Positions 41,101 to 53,360 of a stretch of 64,000 nucleotides of DNA are shown here, piece by piece; the stretch's first letter is position 1; the number at the start of each line of letters is the position of its first letter. Source of the DNA: Onchocerca volvulus (taxonomy: Eukaryota > Nematoda > Chromadorea > Rhabditida > Onchocercidae); assembly GCA_000499405.2 (NCBI GenBank), contig HG738138.1:16074554-16138553 (forward strand), given 5' to 3'. The translations under genes and the position numbers were made by a program. Below the pieces are notes generated by a model. It did no database searches, had not been told where the DNA came from, and was given only the letters and a program-made list of their open reading frames with translations.

Positions 41101-42939
41101 ACGACAGATAAATTCAAATCTAAAATCATTAATTCTGTTCATTTACAATGACTCATGTGTGAAGTAAATATGTTTACTCAAAAAATCAAAAATGCATGAA
41201 AAATTTAAGTCTTTATTGATTTGATCTAAGATATCTTGCCGAATGATGTAAAGTGATAAAAATATAGCAATGTAACCGAAAATGAACTAGGAACTTATCC
41301 TAAAAAACGATCTAACATAGCGACAAATATGATAAGCATGAAGATAAGAATTGCTAGAAATTTTTTTTTTTTTTTTTTTTTTGTTAAAATTATTCGAAAA
41401 AAACAAGACAAAAACCGGATTGAAAAGATGTCAACTTTCGGAAGTTGATGAAGGAAAAAACTGGAAAATTTTTTGAAATTTTTCCCCAACTTTTATTTAT
41501 TCAAAAAAAAAAAAAGTTATTCATAAGCATAGTACAAATAAAAAGAGTTCAATAGCTTTTGCTTTTTCCTGAATTATTTATATGTATGGAAATAGAAATT
41601 TTCTAGGGAAGTGTAAAACAGCGATGAACTGAAGTAATTGAATACTTAAATGTCATTTATTGTTTTACAAAAAGATAGCTGTTCTAAGTGAAAATCTGCA
41701 AGTATTAAAATGAAGAGGATGAAACTGCAAGATTACTTTGAAACCAAAACCAAGATAGAACTTGAGTCCCGAGAGATTAAAATCTCGATAAAGATTAGAG
41801 ACTAGTTCATGAAATATCTACAAGTCAACTGAGATATCAACACTGCCTGACATAAACTATTGCTTCAGCAAAATTTAGTCTAGGAATATCATCAACAGGA
41901 AGAGAATTGGGCTAAAATTGATGATACAGTAGTTTTCTACAAATATCGGATTCCGAGAACAGAGATATTCCAGCTTCTAAACATAAGCATCCACATTAGT
42001 TACTTCGAATTCTTGAAGTTTTACTTAAGCTTTATTTTTCACAAATTTGTTAAAGTTTTTTTTCTTTTTCAGCAAAGTCTACAGGAAATCCTTTTCCAAC
42101 TTTATGCTAAACGATTGCTTTTCTGGAAGATTACAGAAAACCAAAATTAGGTCATTCTGAAATCTTTCGGAATTGAAAATTAAATTTCATTCTAATTTAT
42201 TCTCTCGTGATGTTATTGAAAGAATATCTGAGAAGTTTTGTTCCACTATAATCAAATTAAAATAATATCCCATAAACATGGCAAAATAATTTTACAAGAA
42301 AAGGCGAAAAAAAAACAAGTCACATTGCGCAACTGCTATTTTAAGATTTCTTTTTGACGCCAAAAACGCCATATATTACACAATACTTCAAAGTTACATT
42401 CGTACTATTGATTTTACCAAAAAAAAAAAAGATAAAACTTCCAAAAAAAAAATCAAGTTTTGACTGAAGCAAACAGCTTAATGTTTTCGAAACAGAACAT
42501 TTTGCACCTCGCTGTTGTTAAACCTTATTGGAATTTATGAAGGAAGAACAAGAAATATTTTTAGTTGTTGCTGATGTAAAACGAGAGAATTCAAAATTCT
42601 CGAAGAATTGAATTTTTCGCTAAAATGCTATCTTCTCTATTTAGTCCAACCTAGACATTTCAAAATTTTGTACGTATGTGAGAGTGTGTGGCAACAAATT
42701 AACATTGTTAAATTAAAGGAGGATGTGATTTGATAACTTCTTGGCTCTTAACGAGTGCAACTTCTAAGTATTGAAGAATTCTTTCGGAAAGCCAAAAAAT
42801 CTTTAAGTTAGCGTTCGAAAATATCAGCTAAGCGTTTAATTTGTTGACAACTTAATTCAAAAGTGGATTTGATCAAATAGCTTGACGAAGGATGCAAAGA
42901 TTCCTGTCGGAAGTTTCATGACCATTTTCGTTTTCCGTC
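32139..42939. other. Gene-poor region upstream of NKCC
   Basis: About 10.8 kb with no convincing exon on either strand. It probably includes the NKCC promoter and perhaps untranslated first exons. Long homopolymers occur (A run near 33330-33349, T run near 41360-41381). Patches with slightly higher GC near 32560-32640 and 40590-40760 have no open frame of note. Confidence 0.45.
34641..34716. repeat. Tandem duplication, 2 x 38 bp
   Basis: Copies 34641-34678 and 34679-34716 both begin AATTTCAATTTTGAATAGTC and end GCATGATTATT, differing at about three positions. Confidence 0.8.
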
Positions 42940-43065
42940 ATTGTGGGACATATTGCCACATGTTTCGTAGCTGTAAACGCTAGTCATTTGACTTTCCTAC
43001 TACAAAATTATCAAAGGTAAACCTTGGATCCAGCGGTGAACCAAGACCACCCTTCTTTTTGCTAT
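42940..43065 (-). pseudogene. dnaA: Fragment of bacterial dnaA (probable Wolbachia insertion)
   Basis: Read on the minus strand from about 43060, the sequence gives KKKGGLGSP then LDPRFTFDNFVVGKSN. The second string is the signature that precedes the Walker A region in bacterial DnaA, the replication initiator. One base appears to be missing after the SN codon (near 42985). In the shifted frame LAFTATKHVA continues the expected helix, then similarity stops before the ATP-binding loop. There is no start, no P-loop and no rest of the gene. The stretch is GC-richer than its surroundings. Filarial worms carry Wolbachia and their nuclear genomes often contain Wolbachia fragments, so that is the likeliest donor. 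The dnaA match is short but specific. Confidence 0.65.
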
Positions 43066-45407
43066 AGCGTTAGGACTTAAATCCTTGCCTTACCCTTTCC
43101 TTCGATTACTCAAATATCAATAGAACGTATATTTTTATCCGCACTTTGCCATAGAGATAGTATCTCTCCAGAATTATTGTTTAAATTATCAAAAACGGTT
43201 CCAACAATCGTACTGTTCTCAGCAATTTTAAATTGTAACAATTGTTAGAAATCGAAATTTTGGGTTTGAAAAATAATTAGAAATTTTAGCTTAATTCATT
43301 CAAAAGTAACCAATTTTCAACCAATAATTAAAGATTTTTGCAAAAAAATGCAAAACAACTTTGAAGTCACAAAGCCAAGTCATATGATACTTCTTTTTTT
43401 AAATTAACAATTGATATTTCCATCACTGATTCCTGCCTTGTGATGTTCATAACAATAATATATTTTTTAAAAAAATATTTCTTTTAGAATGTTCCTTTCA
43501 ATAAAATTTTTTTTTGCTGAGAATTTTGCAAACTTGTTCCGAAAAATGGAACTAAAACGAGAGATGGAAATTGTTGGAGAACATATGAAATGTATTCCGG
43601 ACGAATGCAATGTATTATTGTATAAAAGATGGAATTGAATAGTTAAATACATAGTCCTTACCGGAATTTCTACTTTACTTTCTGGTTTTGACTGATAGAC
43701 AAAATAGTTCTATTCGCAAATCTGTTCGACAATTTCCGTTTCACTTTTATTTTCCAAGAAATAAAATTCAAAAACATTATAATGAAAAAATATTTTTGAA
43801 TTTTATATTATCGAAAAAGTTTTCGATAGCAATTTTTGTAGCAAGATCAAGACTAATTTGCATTTTAAAATGTTCTGACGAAAAAAATATATATTCAAAG
43901 ATGAAATAAGAAAATAATAAAACATAAATCATGAGTGAATTATTCAAATTTATCTCGCAAAGATATTTTTAATGGATTCTTTTTGCTTAAGATATTGCTT
44001 TTTTGATTGTGGAATAAGGCCAAACCGAATATTTTAAATTAAAAAACGAATGGAAGAAAAAAAAGGATAGAACAAAGGGGAAATAAATATGGTTATTATC
44101 GTTAAAAAAAAAAAAAAAGAAAATAAACGAATAAAATAATTTTTCATTAAAATAATTATGAATTTATTTGCTTATTTATGAATTATTGACAGGATGTTTG
44201 TTTACTTCTGAAGTTGCACAGAAAACGATTTATCCATGCCATGTAAGTGAGGAGGGACGAAGAGAGATAAGACTTTAGTTTCAAATTTCATCCTCAATTT
44301 TTTACATCAGCATAAAAACTCTATCTATTAATTAATGGAATAAACAAGGCTTATAAGTAGCAGCAAATTATTAATTATTGCTAATGCCCGATTAATGAGC
44401 TCATTTCCTGAATGCGATACGATTTGATGCCGGAAATGAATGGAAATAGAAAATGCGTAATTACTGCATGATTATTCAAATTCTTCATTCTTTGCAAGTT
44501 TTGTAATCTTTGCTTGTACTAATACTAAGGGAAAGATTCCTTTTTCAATAACAAACAGATAAGTTCCATATCTGTTCTGATAAAATCTTGCAAATTGTCA
44601 TTCTTGTAAAAACAAACTAAGGAATTTCAACGAATAGTTGTTATTATTCAACTAAAATTTAGAACTTTAACAAATTTTTAAAGGAGAAAAGAACTTTTAG
44701 GCAAATAAAATATCATCAAATAGTTTTATTTCGCGAATATACTTCTTTAACCCAAGTTTTAAGTCTTTCAAGATTTATAGCCTTTGAAAAGTTTGAAATA
44801 GCAGATAAAGAGACAAGTTGTCATTGAGCTGATATTAGCTAATTCATGACACATTGTCTTGAAAGAACAATAAAGAACAAGAATATGAGAGAAATTTGGT
44901 TGAAAGAGCATTTTGAATCGTTTAAACAAGACAATTCCTGATCGATAAGGAAAATAATTCAGTGAACTTTGAACCCATTTTAAAAGCAATCAAAGAAAAA
45001 ATTGAAAATAACGGAAACGTTTAAACCACGGGAAAACGAAAATTGCTTCATATGCAATGACGTAATTAACAAGCCCAAAAATAATTGTTAAGCTCTTTTC
45101 TTCTTTTTTCTTTGGCTCATTTCTCGTCTATTTCTTTCATTATCATAAAAATGATAATAGAGCGAAGAGAAATGTGAATTAAGCTAAGTTCTCCACTTAT
45201 AATAATATATTAATGAAGAGGATGAAAAGCTGGAATGGAAGATAATGAAAGACTTTTTCTCTAAATGATATGTGTCTTTTTTTTTTCTTTTTTTTTCAAA
45301 GATTGAATGGTATTCTGTCATTCCTGAGTACAAAAAAAAAGATTGCAAAAATTTAAAACGATCTAGAAGGAAATTGTAGCAGAGAAGAGAGGAAAAGATT
45401 GAATTCT

Positions 45408-45790
45408 TTCTCTCTCTCTCTCTCTCTCTGTCTTTCTGAAATACAACGACATTTTAAAAAATTTGAAACTTAAATGTTTAGGAAAAAAGGGAAGGAAAAA
45501 AGAAAGAATGAAATGAGCCCTTTGAAATGAAAAGTTCGTAGTTTTGTGTGTGCCAATAAACTTCGAGACAGCTGTCCTAGGAGGGATATAGTAGGCCTGG
45601 GGTTGCAATCAAGGTGATCTTGTCGTCTTGTCGTCTGTTATAGACGACTTTTCTCACTTTCCTTTCTTTCTTCCTCCCTTACTTCCTCCTACGTTCCTCT
45701 TTCTGGCTCATTAATTTACATTCGGCTCGTTTCTCCTCCTCTTCCTTTCCTTTCTCTTCCTAATCCTCCTTCTCCACCCTTTCATTATGT
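45408..45790. other. CT-rich / GC-richer island with (CT)n microsatellite
   Basis: A perfect (CT)n run lies near 45410-45429. From 45540 to 45790 the GC content rises and the plus strand becomes strongly pyrimidine-rich. A perfect 6-bp hairpin GTCGTC/GACGAC sits at 45630-45648. On the minus strand the (GA)n run faces the NKCC gene about 13 kb away. This may be a promoter or enhancer. A short minus frame reading QPQAYYIPPRTAVSKF is open but has no splice support. Confidence 0.35.
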
Positions 45791-46212
45791 CCCGAATTTT
45801 AATTGAGACACTAAGAGATCAATCTATGATTGAAACACACAACAATGCTTGGCACTAGCTTATTCACTATAATACCACTTCCCATTAGCCTAGTCGATTT
45901 TATCCTCTGGCTATTTATGTTTATGTATGTTTAGTTCGATCAATTATAGCTTATCTTTATGCTTATCAATTAGCGAAAGAGGAAAAATTGATGATCAATA
46001 TAGCAGATTATCAAAATTTCCATTAGATCTAAAATTCAACTTAGCAATGAGAGATTATCATTAAATTAGCTATGCAAAACAATTCGCTCAGTATCTAATT
46101 ACTTCTACATCTTACATTTTCTAAAATAGAATCAGATGGATAAACTAAATGATGGATTGAGAAAATTTTCAGTGATCCTTAGTGTTAATCTGAATCATTA
46201 TTGCAGAACCCA

Positions 46213-46365
46213 TCTAACAAATAAACTGCAAAATTCATTAAAGTGCAACAAGTCGACAAAAATGCAACAAAACTGCAGCAAGTAGACTGCAGAATGCATA
46301 ATTTATCAAAATCAAGCAAATAAGCTGTAGAATTCATCAAATTGCAGTAAGTAGATCACTTAAAA
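46213..46365. repeat. Degenerate repeat around CTGCA/GTAGA
   Basis: Loosely repeated units of the form (C)TGCARAATTCATYAAAKTGCA...CAAGTMGA occur three times in a row. The copies are diverged and of unequal length. Confidence 0.45.
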
Positions 46366-49300
46366 CATATTTGCTAATAATCAGGAACAAGAAATATTGC
46401 TTCAACTGCCGAGTGCAACAATTTGGAAAAGAAATATGCTGAATGAATAAATGTTGACGAATAGCAAAATCGATTGATTTTTTTTTCCCCTCTGATTTTT
46501 TATTTTCCTCACTTTTTTGTTCAGATTAATTTTTAAGAGCATTTTTGACAATTTTTATTTATCATTGATTGAAATTGATTTGAAGAAATGATGAGTGAAA
46601 AACGGACAAAAATTTTCTTAAAAGTTAATTTGAGCTAAAAAAAAAAAAAAAAGGAGGAAAATAAGAAATCATAGGCAATGAAGGATGCCAGAAATCACAA
46701 TACAATCATACTTTCCATAAAGTTCAATAAGGTTTCATTATTAAATGAATTATTTGGCTAAATACATCACCAGTGTATTTGAATTTTATTAACTTAATCT
46801 TGTTGCTATTCCACTTCTTGAGCTTATTTATGGATGGAAATCTCAACTGACAGAAATTCAGTTCCTGTCCGTTGTTCAGCAGGTTTATTTATCCTGAAGG
46901 AAATTTCCAATCAATGAAGTCAATGAAAGAAATCATTTCTTAGGGAAATATTTGTAAATTCCATTTCTGTTGCGGAAGAAAATTGATAAACTTGAAATTC
47001 CAGATCGTCACAAAATGGATACGTAATCATCGAACTATGACAAATGGATAAAGTATGTCAAGAGATGGAAAACGTAATTACGCCTAGAATTGAAACCGGA
47101 AAACGTGAATTATTGAAGGAAAGAAATTAGTAGAGAACTAATTTATGAATGAAATGACGATTCCAATAAATAAGCATCCATCATATGAAATGATAGTGAG
47201 ACGGAACGATGGGTATGATAAGATAATGTATTGATAAGCATAAAGTATGATGATAATGATAAAATGGAATGATTAAATGAAAGGACAAAAAATGACACAG
47301 GGAAAGCAGAGATGTTTATCATTCAAATTGTTATAAAAAATAAAAAATAATTATCATTCCTTAATTTATAATGGTAATTTGATAATATTTACAGAAAAAA
47401 TATATTAAAAGTTATGTAAGCTGCAAAGAACAACAAAAATGCAAACGATTATGTAACTGAAATTAAAAAATGTTGCTAGCTAAATAAATAAGAAGATGCA
47501 GTTTAACAGTTTATCAATAATAACAATTTTAAAACAGGACTGAAAAGTGATTGGATTCCTATGGTTTCAAAGAAAAAATTTTTGCAACTTCATGGAAATG
47601 AATGGATGAATTAATTTAAAAAGTTTTAATCAATCATTTGAATATATAAAATGACCATTATAATGTAATTTCTTTAATTTAAATCATTTATTCACGAAAA
47701 AAAATTTTTAAATGACAGTAATATTAATTGAATGGCAAATATTTCATATTGCATCAATTTGGAAAACATATCATTTTCATATGTTTTCTGAGATCTTTCT
47801 TCTCTAATCCAAAAAACAAAAATATATTAATTAATGTATTAAAAATATATCGACCATTCATATTTCCGAAAAAAATATCATTGATAATTTTGATAAAAAC
47901 AATCTAACAACGATATTATTATTACGATTGATCTTAAATAATCATTTTAATCGAAGGAAAGAACCAAAACTATAATTGGAAAATTGTTACACAATCAAGC
48001 CTACATACTTTTACTTCATAAAATTTTATATTTTTATATCTTCATACATTTTTATAATATTATAATTTTTATATTCTCTTTTTAATGTATTTCTACATCA
48101 AGTTTTTTATATTATAAGAATTTCTTTTTGTTTTTTCATATTTGAAGATTTTTCATTTTTATTATATATATATTTTTTTTTTAAATCAATTTTAATACTT
48201 TACCATTTGTCAATATTATCTGTCAGTTTTAATGTACTTTTTTTGATTTCTCATATTAACTGTTCATTGATGATTTCAATTGTTCATTTGATCCACTGCT
48301 ATTTATACATGAATATTGATTATTTCGTATGTATAACACTCATACATGGTGTAATCATTCACTTTGAAAAATAAAAAATATATATGTCAGTGCAAAAATT
48401 TTATAAGGTTTTTGAGTTAAGGAACAGTAAAAATTCATAAAAAATTCTATAATTGTATTATTATTTATTTATTTATTATCGTGATTATTATTGTTAATTG
48501 TTATTATTGCAATTTAAACTATTCATGAAAAGACTTTTTGCTTGCACTAATGCTCTTCTATCTCAATATTTTCTTTCCCTTTGAAAAAAACAAAAACAAA
48601 AACAAAAAAAAAACAGCTCTATTCAGATTTTTTTAGTACATGAGATTGCTTAAACTCAATTTAAATTTTAGAATTTGTTCGATTTTATTATTTGAGACTT
48701 TAAATAGCAAAAGGAAAAAAACTTCAATTTTTCATTTTATTTCGATTAATTTCTGGAAAAAAAAAAACTGCCATTGATTAGTATAACATCATTTTCTCGA
48801 ATTATCAAAACTTCATCTTCTTCACGGGTAATTGACAGTTTAAATTCTAAATATTGAATTCAAATTTAGTAATGAATAGTTAAAGATTCATTCGATTGAC
48901 TTTAACACATCTGGCAAGGAAAAGTAATTTCAAGAGAGATTTCAAAGTTCATGCAATTCAATTATAGGTACTACCAGTTTCTCATAAAAGCAGGCCTTTT
49001 TTTTTGTTTGCAAATAGAAAATGTAGGGTTGTTGTAGAATAAAAGTCTCTCGAAAATAATGAATATTTCTCATATTGCCAAAAATACGACTTCCATCTTT
49101 AGCATGAAAGATTTTATTAAAATATAAGCAAAAGGAATAGCAGATGATCTGATATTCAGATCTCGATTCAGATCATCTGATTAGTTGTTATTCTGTTGGT
49201 TGAAATGTGTTGTAGTCCGAATGATATGAAATGAATAAACTGTCAATGATAAATAGAAAGATTAGCTAATGAGCACATTCGTGTTTAGCTTAAATTGTAG

Positions 49301-49783
49301 GGATGGATAGATGCTCTTTACAGGGCCTTTATAATACTATTCAACATAGTGGCTCAAGAAAAGAAAATTTTTAAAATGAAATTGTAAACACTATTTGAGA
49401 TTGCATAATTTAATTTACATTCAAATTTTAGCAGTCATATTTTCAATTTTCGGCTCTTATTCTGATCTACTTATCATCACTATTTATTTTTCACTGACTA
49501 TTTCGAAGCGGACATCGACTATTAACAAATATCTAATTATAAGTTAATTAATTTCTTACTTAATAAGTACCACTTTATTGAGGTGTACTGGGATCAGATA
49601 TTGTGAAACTTTATAAAACGATGAATTAATTGAAATGGGGTTCAGTATAATGTTTGTAATAGAATTATGTAATTCATTTATTTCACTATAATGTAATGAT
49701 AAACTACAGTTCAGTGCAAATATTATAAAAACGTAACGGTTACTGGAAATAAAATAGCGAATATAAGTGGCAAGAAAATCTGG

Positions 49784-49851
49784 CTAAGTTTTTAGGTTGA
49801 TAATTAGTGAGGTTACTCTAAGTCTTTAGGTTGTTAATCAGTGAAATAGTC
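49784..49851. repeat. Tandem duplication, 2 x 34 bp
   Basis: Copies 49784-49817 and 49818-49851 both start CTAAGT(T/C)TTTAGGTTG, with a few substitutions afterwards. Confidence 0.6.
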
Positions 49852-50183
49852 CAAGTTAGTGATTATGGCATAGTTAGAAGTAAAGAAGACCTAATAATAG
49901 TAAAAAATTCATGATATTACTTAATTATTAAGATATATCTGTTTTTTGATAAATACGTTCAGAGCAATTATTTTTCTCAAAATAGAAATGTTAAAATCAT
50001 TAAATTGGCAAGTTATTATGTTAATATTTTTTTTTAATTTTGCGCGAATCTCTTCCTCACATTGCTTCACTTTTATTGTTTTTAACTTAATCTTTCTCTC
50101 TTTCCTTGTCAGTGCTTTATTTCAATTTAAATGAATTTAATCTTCATCAAATTCTTATTATTTGTTCAGTAGATTAAGGGAAC

Positions 50184-50352
50184 AATAATGTTTAAAGCAA
50201 TGGATTATTTACTTCGCAATCACTTTCCAAGGATTTTCTTTAACTTCATTTCTTCTCAAATTATGTGGTTTAGACACTCATGGAAGGAGGTGCTATTTAC
50301 AATCTCGAAATTGGAATTTGCGAAGTAAATAATCATTGCTTTAAACATTATT
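50184..50352. mobile_element. MITE-like element with long terminal inverted repeats (169 bp)
   Basis: The left arm 50184-50219 (starting AATAATGTTTAAAGCAATG, ending ACTTCGCAA) and the right arm 50318-50352 are reverse complements across 35 bases with a single one-base bulge. About 98 bases lie between them, with weak further pairing next to the arms. There is no open frame. The structure fits a non-autonomous DNA transposon or a long hairpin RNA precursor. No clear target-site duplication was seen. Confidence 0.7.
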
Positions 50353-52646
50353 ATCATCTTCATGAATTCATGTAATAATAAAAAATGTGAAGGGAAGAAA
50401 GATGTAAAATAGATAAATGTGAGAGAAGAGACAAAAATTATGTTTCGAAATTATTTCAATCAAAACAGTTCAAATATATTTAGCAAAAAATAAATGAATT
50501 TAAACTCTTCTTCCACAGTGGAAAGACTAATCTTTGATAATATCTATTTATTACATGTAATTTTAAAGGACAATTTATTCATCGAATGATACCGATGCTA
50601 AATATTTCAAATTGATATTAAATTTTTATTCGGCTATCACTGCTACGAATTTCGTATTTTCCCATCATTAGTCAGAAACAATTATCTTATGCTTAACCAA
50701 ATAAACATGTGTCAGATTAAAACGTGATAAAATAATTAGCTGTCACGTGCACAATTGTCATTTGGTGAAGTTGTTAATGATTAACAAGGAGATAATTAAA
50801 ATAAAATGCTTTAATGACAAGCAATTCCTGTAATCTGAGATTTTGTAATTTGGGAAATTTGAAATTTCTGCTTAGATGCATTACAATAAGATATTATACT
50901 AAAAATGATTGCATCACAGATTGTCATGGATATAATGATCATGCTAAAGATATCTGCCAGTTTCAAAATAAAATTAAATTATCAAATTGACTCATAAGAA
51001 TGAAACATGGCATTTCTCCGTGCTTCATTTTTCGATAAATTTTTCCGCCAATTTCTTAAAATTTCAAAAAAATTTTGGATTTTTCGTTCCATTTGAATAA
51101 AACTAGAACAAACAGATGTAAAAAAAATGTTAACAGTAAGCATATGACTTTGTCTAAGATTTTTAACCGTTCCAATGAACTTGATAAGATTAAGACCAAA
51201 TTATTCAAATTATACCTGTAGATGCAACAAGAATTATTGGATGAAAAATAGTTAGTGAAACAACAAGAACAGTTTACTTAATAAATATGATCTCGTAAAC
51301 TATTCGTACTTTATTATCTTTCCTTTTCGTTTTTTAATCATTTATTTCGTAATTCCTCATACAATACTGATAAAAATCAGAAGCTAGCTTATATAATAAT
51401 ATGAAGGGAAAAAATTCAACAAAATGATGCGCAGTTGACTGAGCTTATTTCTAAATTTGCGATTGTTTTTTCAAGCTATTTTAAAATTTTGGTGCACAAA
51501 AAATTTTTCATAAGGTCCGGAAATATCACCTATCTATTTGTATTTACGACAAAAAGTCTCTTGAAATATCTTTAAAAAAAAAAAGAAAAGGATTTTTACC
51601 ATCACCATATCCGTTTTTACTCATTTTTTATGCAAACTTTGTCTATATAAATAAAAATGTAAATATTCGTTGTGGTTTTTAACACCATGTTTCAAGTTCT
51701 TCACCGCTTGATTTGAAATTTTAAAATAACGTTTATTCGGATAGTGCATGTTACTACATAGATATACCTGCTTTTTTTTTTTTTTTTTTGTTCGCAGAGA
51801 ATGTGACTAGTAGTAATAAGAAATTAAGAATTGAATCAAGAAATTTTTAATTTCTTGATTCAATCCCCCTTAATCCACCAAATTTCAGAAAATTGTTTTG
51901 GTGGTTAACAGCTATAGGAGAAAACAAAAATGCTTAATATTTGTTAGTTGGATATAATGTAAACACAATATTGCAATTCAAAATAATTACCGAATAAAAC
52001 TTCAGTAATAACAGCTAGGTTGTTCGGTATTTTAGACTGGAAAGAACTAGGGAATGAAATTCGATGTTTTTATAAGACATATCAACTAGTCAGATATTTT
52101 AATCGACATCAAAATTTTTATTTTCTATAACTTAAAAATTAAAGATCTATTTATGAAGAAAATTTTACGGATGATTTCGCAGCATATATATTTTATTGTT
52201 ATTATACTTCCCAATTTTACCAAATTCATTGGTTGGCATCAAGAACTTTTATGACAATTAATTGTCATCTTTTTTTTTTTTAAAGCAAACTAAGTGCTGA
52301 AGCATTAATTTCTCTGACGCTTAATTAATAGTGCTAGCTATCAATGAGCAGTAAGTTTGTTATAAACGAAAGATTTTGAAAAAGACCTAGGAATCAATTC
52401 AATTCAAATTTTGGATTTCTAACTTTAGTTTTCAAATTTCAAAAAACTGACTTGTCTTCCACATTATCTTTGGAATCTTTTAAACAAGTTTATCAAATAT
52501 ATTATTTCAAGCACATTTGCTGCAAATTTGGAATTTTTTGAAAAGTTTTAAATCCATAAAAGTTTCAACTCTATGAAAAATATAACTTTTTCCTCAGATC
52601 TAGCGGAAAAATATTAAAAAAATGAAATGGAAGAAAAGATTGAACA
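50353..52646. other. Gene-poor region
   Basis: AT-rich with no supported exon. It contains the perfect hairpin at 51830-51864 and a T run at about 51772-51789. Confidence 0.4.
51830..51864. repeat. Perfect 15-bp hairpin
   Basis: ATTGAATCAAGAAAT (51830-51844), loop TTTTA, then its exact reverse complement (51850-51864). Confidence 0.9.
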
Positions 52647-52892
52647 TCAATGAAGAACTTCTAGAACAGGATTCGAAGAGTGAAAACACGCTGTAATGAA
52701 AAGTGCATCAATATCTCTCATTTTTTTTAAAGAATAATAAGATCGAAATAATGACATGAACAATTGATGTTTGTCGCTGTTTCTTTCTGATCGTGACAAA
52801 ATTGTAGGAGTGAATTCTGTTTTACTTCTCACAGGTTTCTTCAATTTTCTTGTTTTACTTAAAAAATTTTTTGTTTCACTCACTTGTTTCAC
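52647..52892 (-). other. Open frame following the SL1-like sequence
   Basis: This uninterrupted frame of about 80 codons ends in TGA at 52647 and begins only a few bases after the SL1-like 22-mer. It is Lys/Ser/Arg-rich at first (SETKNFLSKTRKLKKPVRSK) and ends HSSNPVLEVLH. No start ATG lies at its head. It could be the body of a retrocopied, trans-spliced mRNA or simply chance. The family is not recognised. Confidence 0.25.
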
Positions 52893-52898
52893 ACGAAC

Positions 52899-52920
52899 CT
52901 CAAATTTGAATAATTAAACC
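52899..52920 (-). other. Degenerate SL1 spliced-leader sequence
   Basis: The minus strand reads GGTTTAATTATTCAAATTTG plus AG, which matches the 22-base nematode SL1 at 19 positions; all three differences are transitions (CC to TT and G to A). It is followed by GTTCGTGTGAAAC and, about 27 bases further, by a T-rich AATTTTTTA that resembles an Sm site. It may be a decayed SL RNA gene or the 5' end of a retrocopied trans-spliced mRNA. Confidence 0.45.
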
Positions 52921-52999
52921 TTTATTATGATAAATTTGCTAATTAGTAAAGCAGCAATTATATCAACGACACAATTTCGATAATATCAAAGGATCACTT

Positions 53000-53360
53000 T
53001 CATGAAGAGAACATAATACGATGAAAAGGAGATATGGCTACGCCCAGTACCGAGAGCTGGACCATCCGACCGAACTCGTGGTTGCCCGTCCTTTGAAATA
53101 ATTTTTGTGCTGAGGACCCACTTGGTGGATGGTAATGTTTTGTGTAGTTACCTATGGACCATAATCCAGTCAAAAACAAGGAAATAATAGTTATTGCACC
53201 TAAAATTCTGTTACCTAGTACTATGGGAACAGTCGGATAAGAAGCTAAGCTGCCTACGATTCTGATACCATTTTCGGGCTACAAGAAAGCTCTTTTGTTG
53301 TCTCAGGAGTATGCGCCCTTGTCAGCACATAAGAATGTGCTTTGTGATTAGCGCATGATG
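53000..53360. other. GC-rich island, unidentified exon or structured RNA
   Basis: This is a sharply GC-richer block in AT-rich surroundings. On the minus strand a 92-codon frame (53278-53000) starts right after a good acceptor (TTTCTTGTAG) and contains a hydrophobic stretch (NRILGAITIISLFLTGLWSI) followed by a polar tail. On the plus strand a 26-codon ATG frame lies at 53021-53101. At 53311-53356 nested stems pair: ATGCGC with GCGCAT outside, and GCACAT with ATGTGC around loop AAGA inside. No rRNA, tRNA or snRNA is recognised. It could be an exon of an unseen gene, a pseudogene or a structured noncoding RNA. Confidence 0.35.

Larger units (their letters stand above)
43066..50183. other. Gene-poor region
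   Basis: About 7 kb with no supported gene. It holds the pyrimidine-rich island at 45.4-45.8 kb and two degenerate repeats listed separately. Other open frames are short, antisense to nothing and of low complexity. Confidence 0.4.

Noticed and set aside
45363..45608. Minus-strand frame with an RERERER repeat
   Set aside because: The repeat is the translated (GA)n microsatellite; the flanking sequence has no splice or start support.
53021..53101. 26-residue ATG microORF in the GC-rich island
   Set aside because: It is short and overlaps a longer open frame on the other strand; kept only as part of the island.
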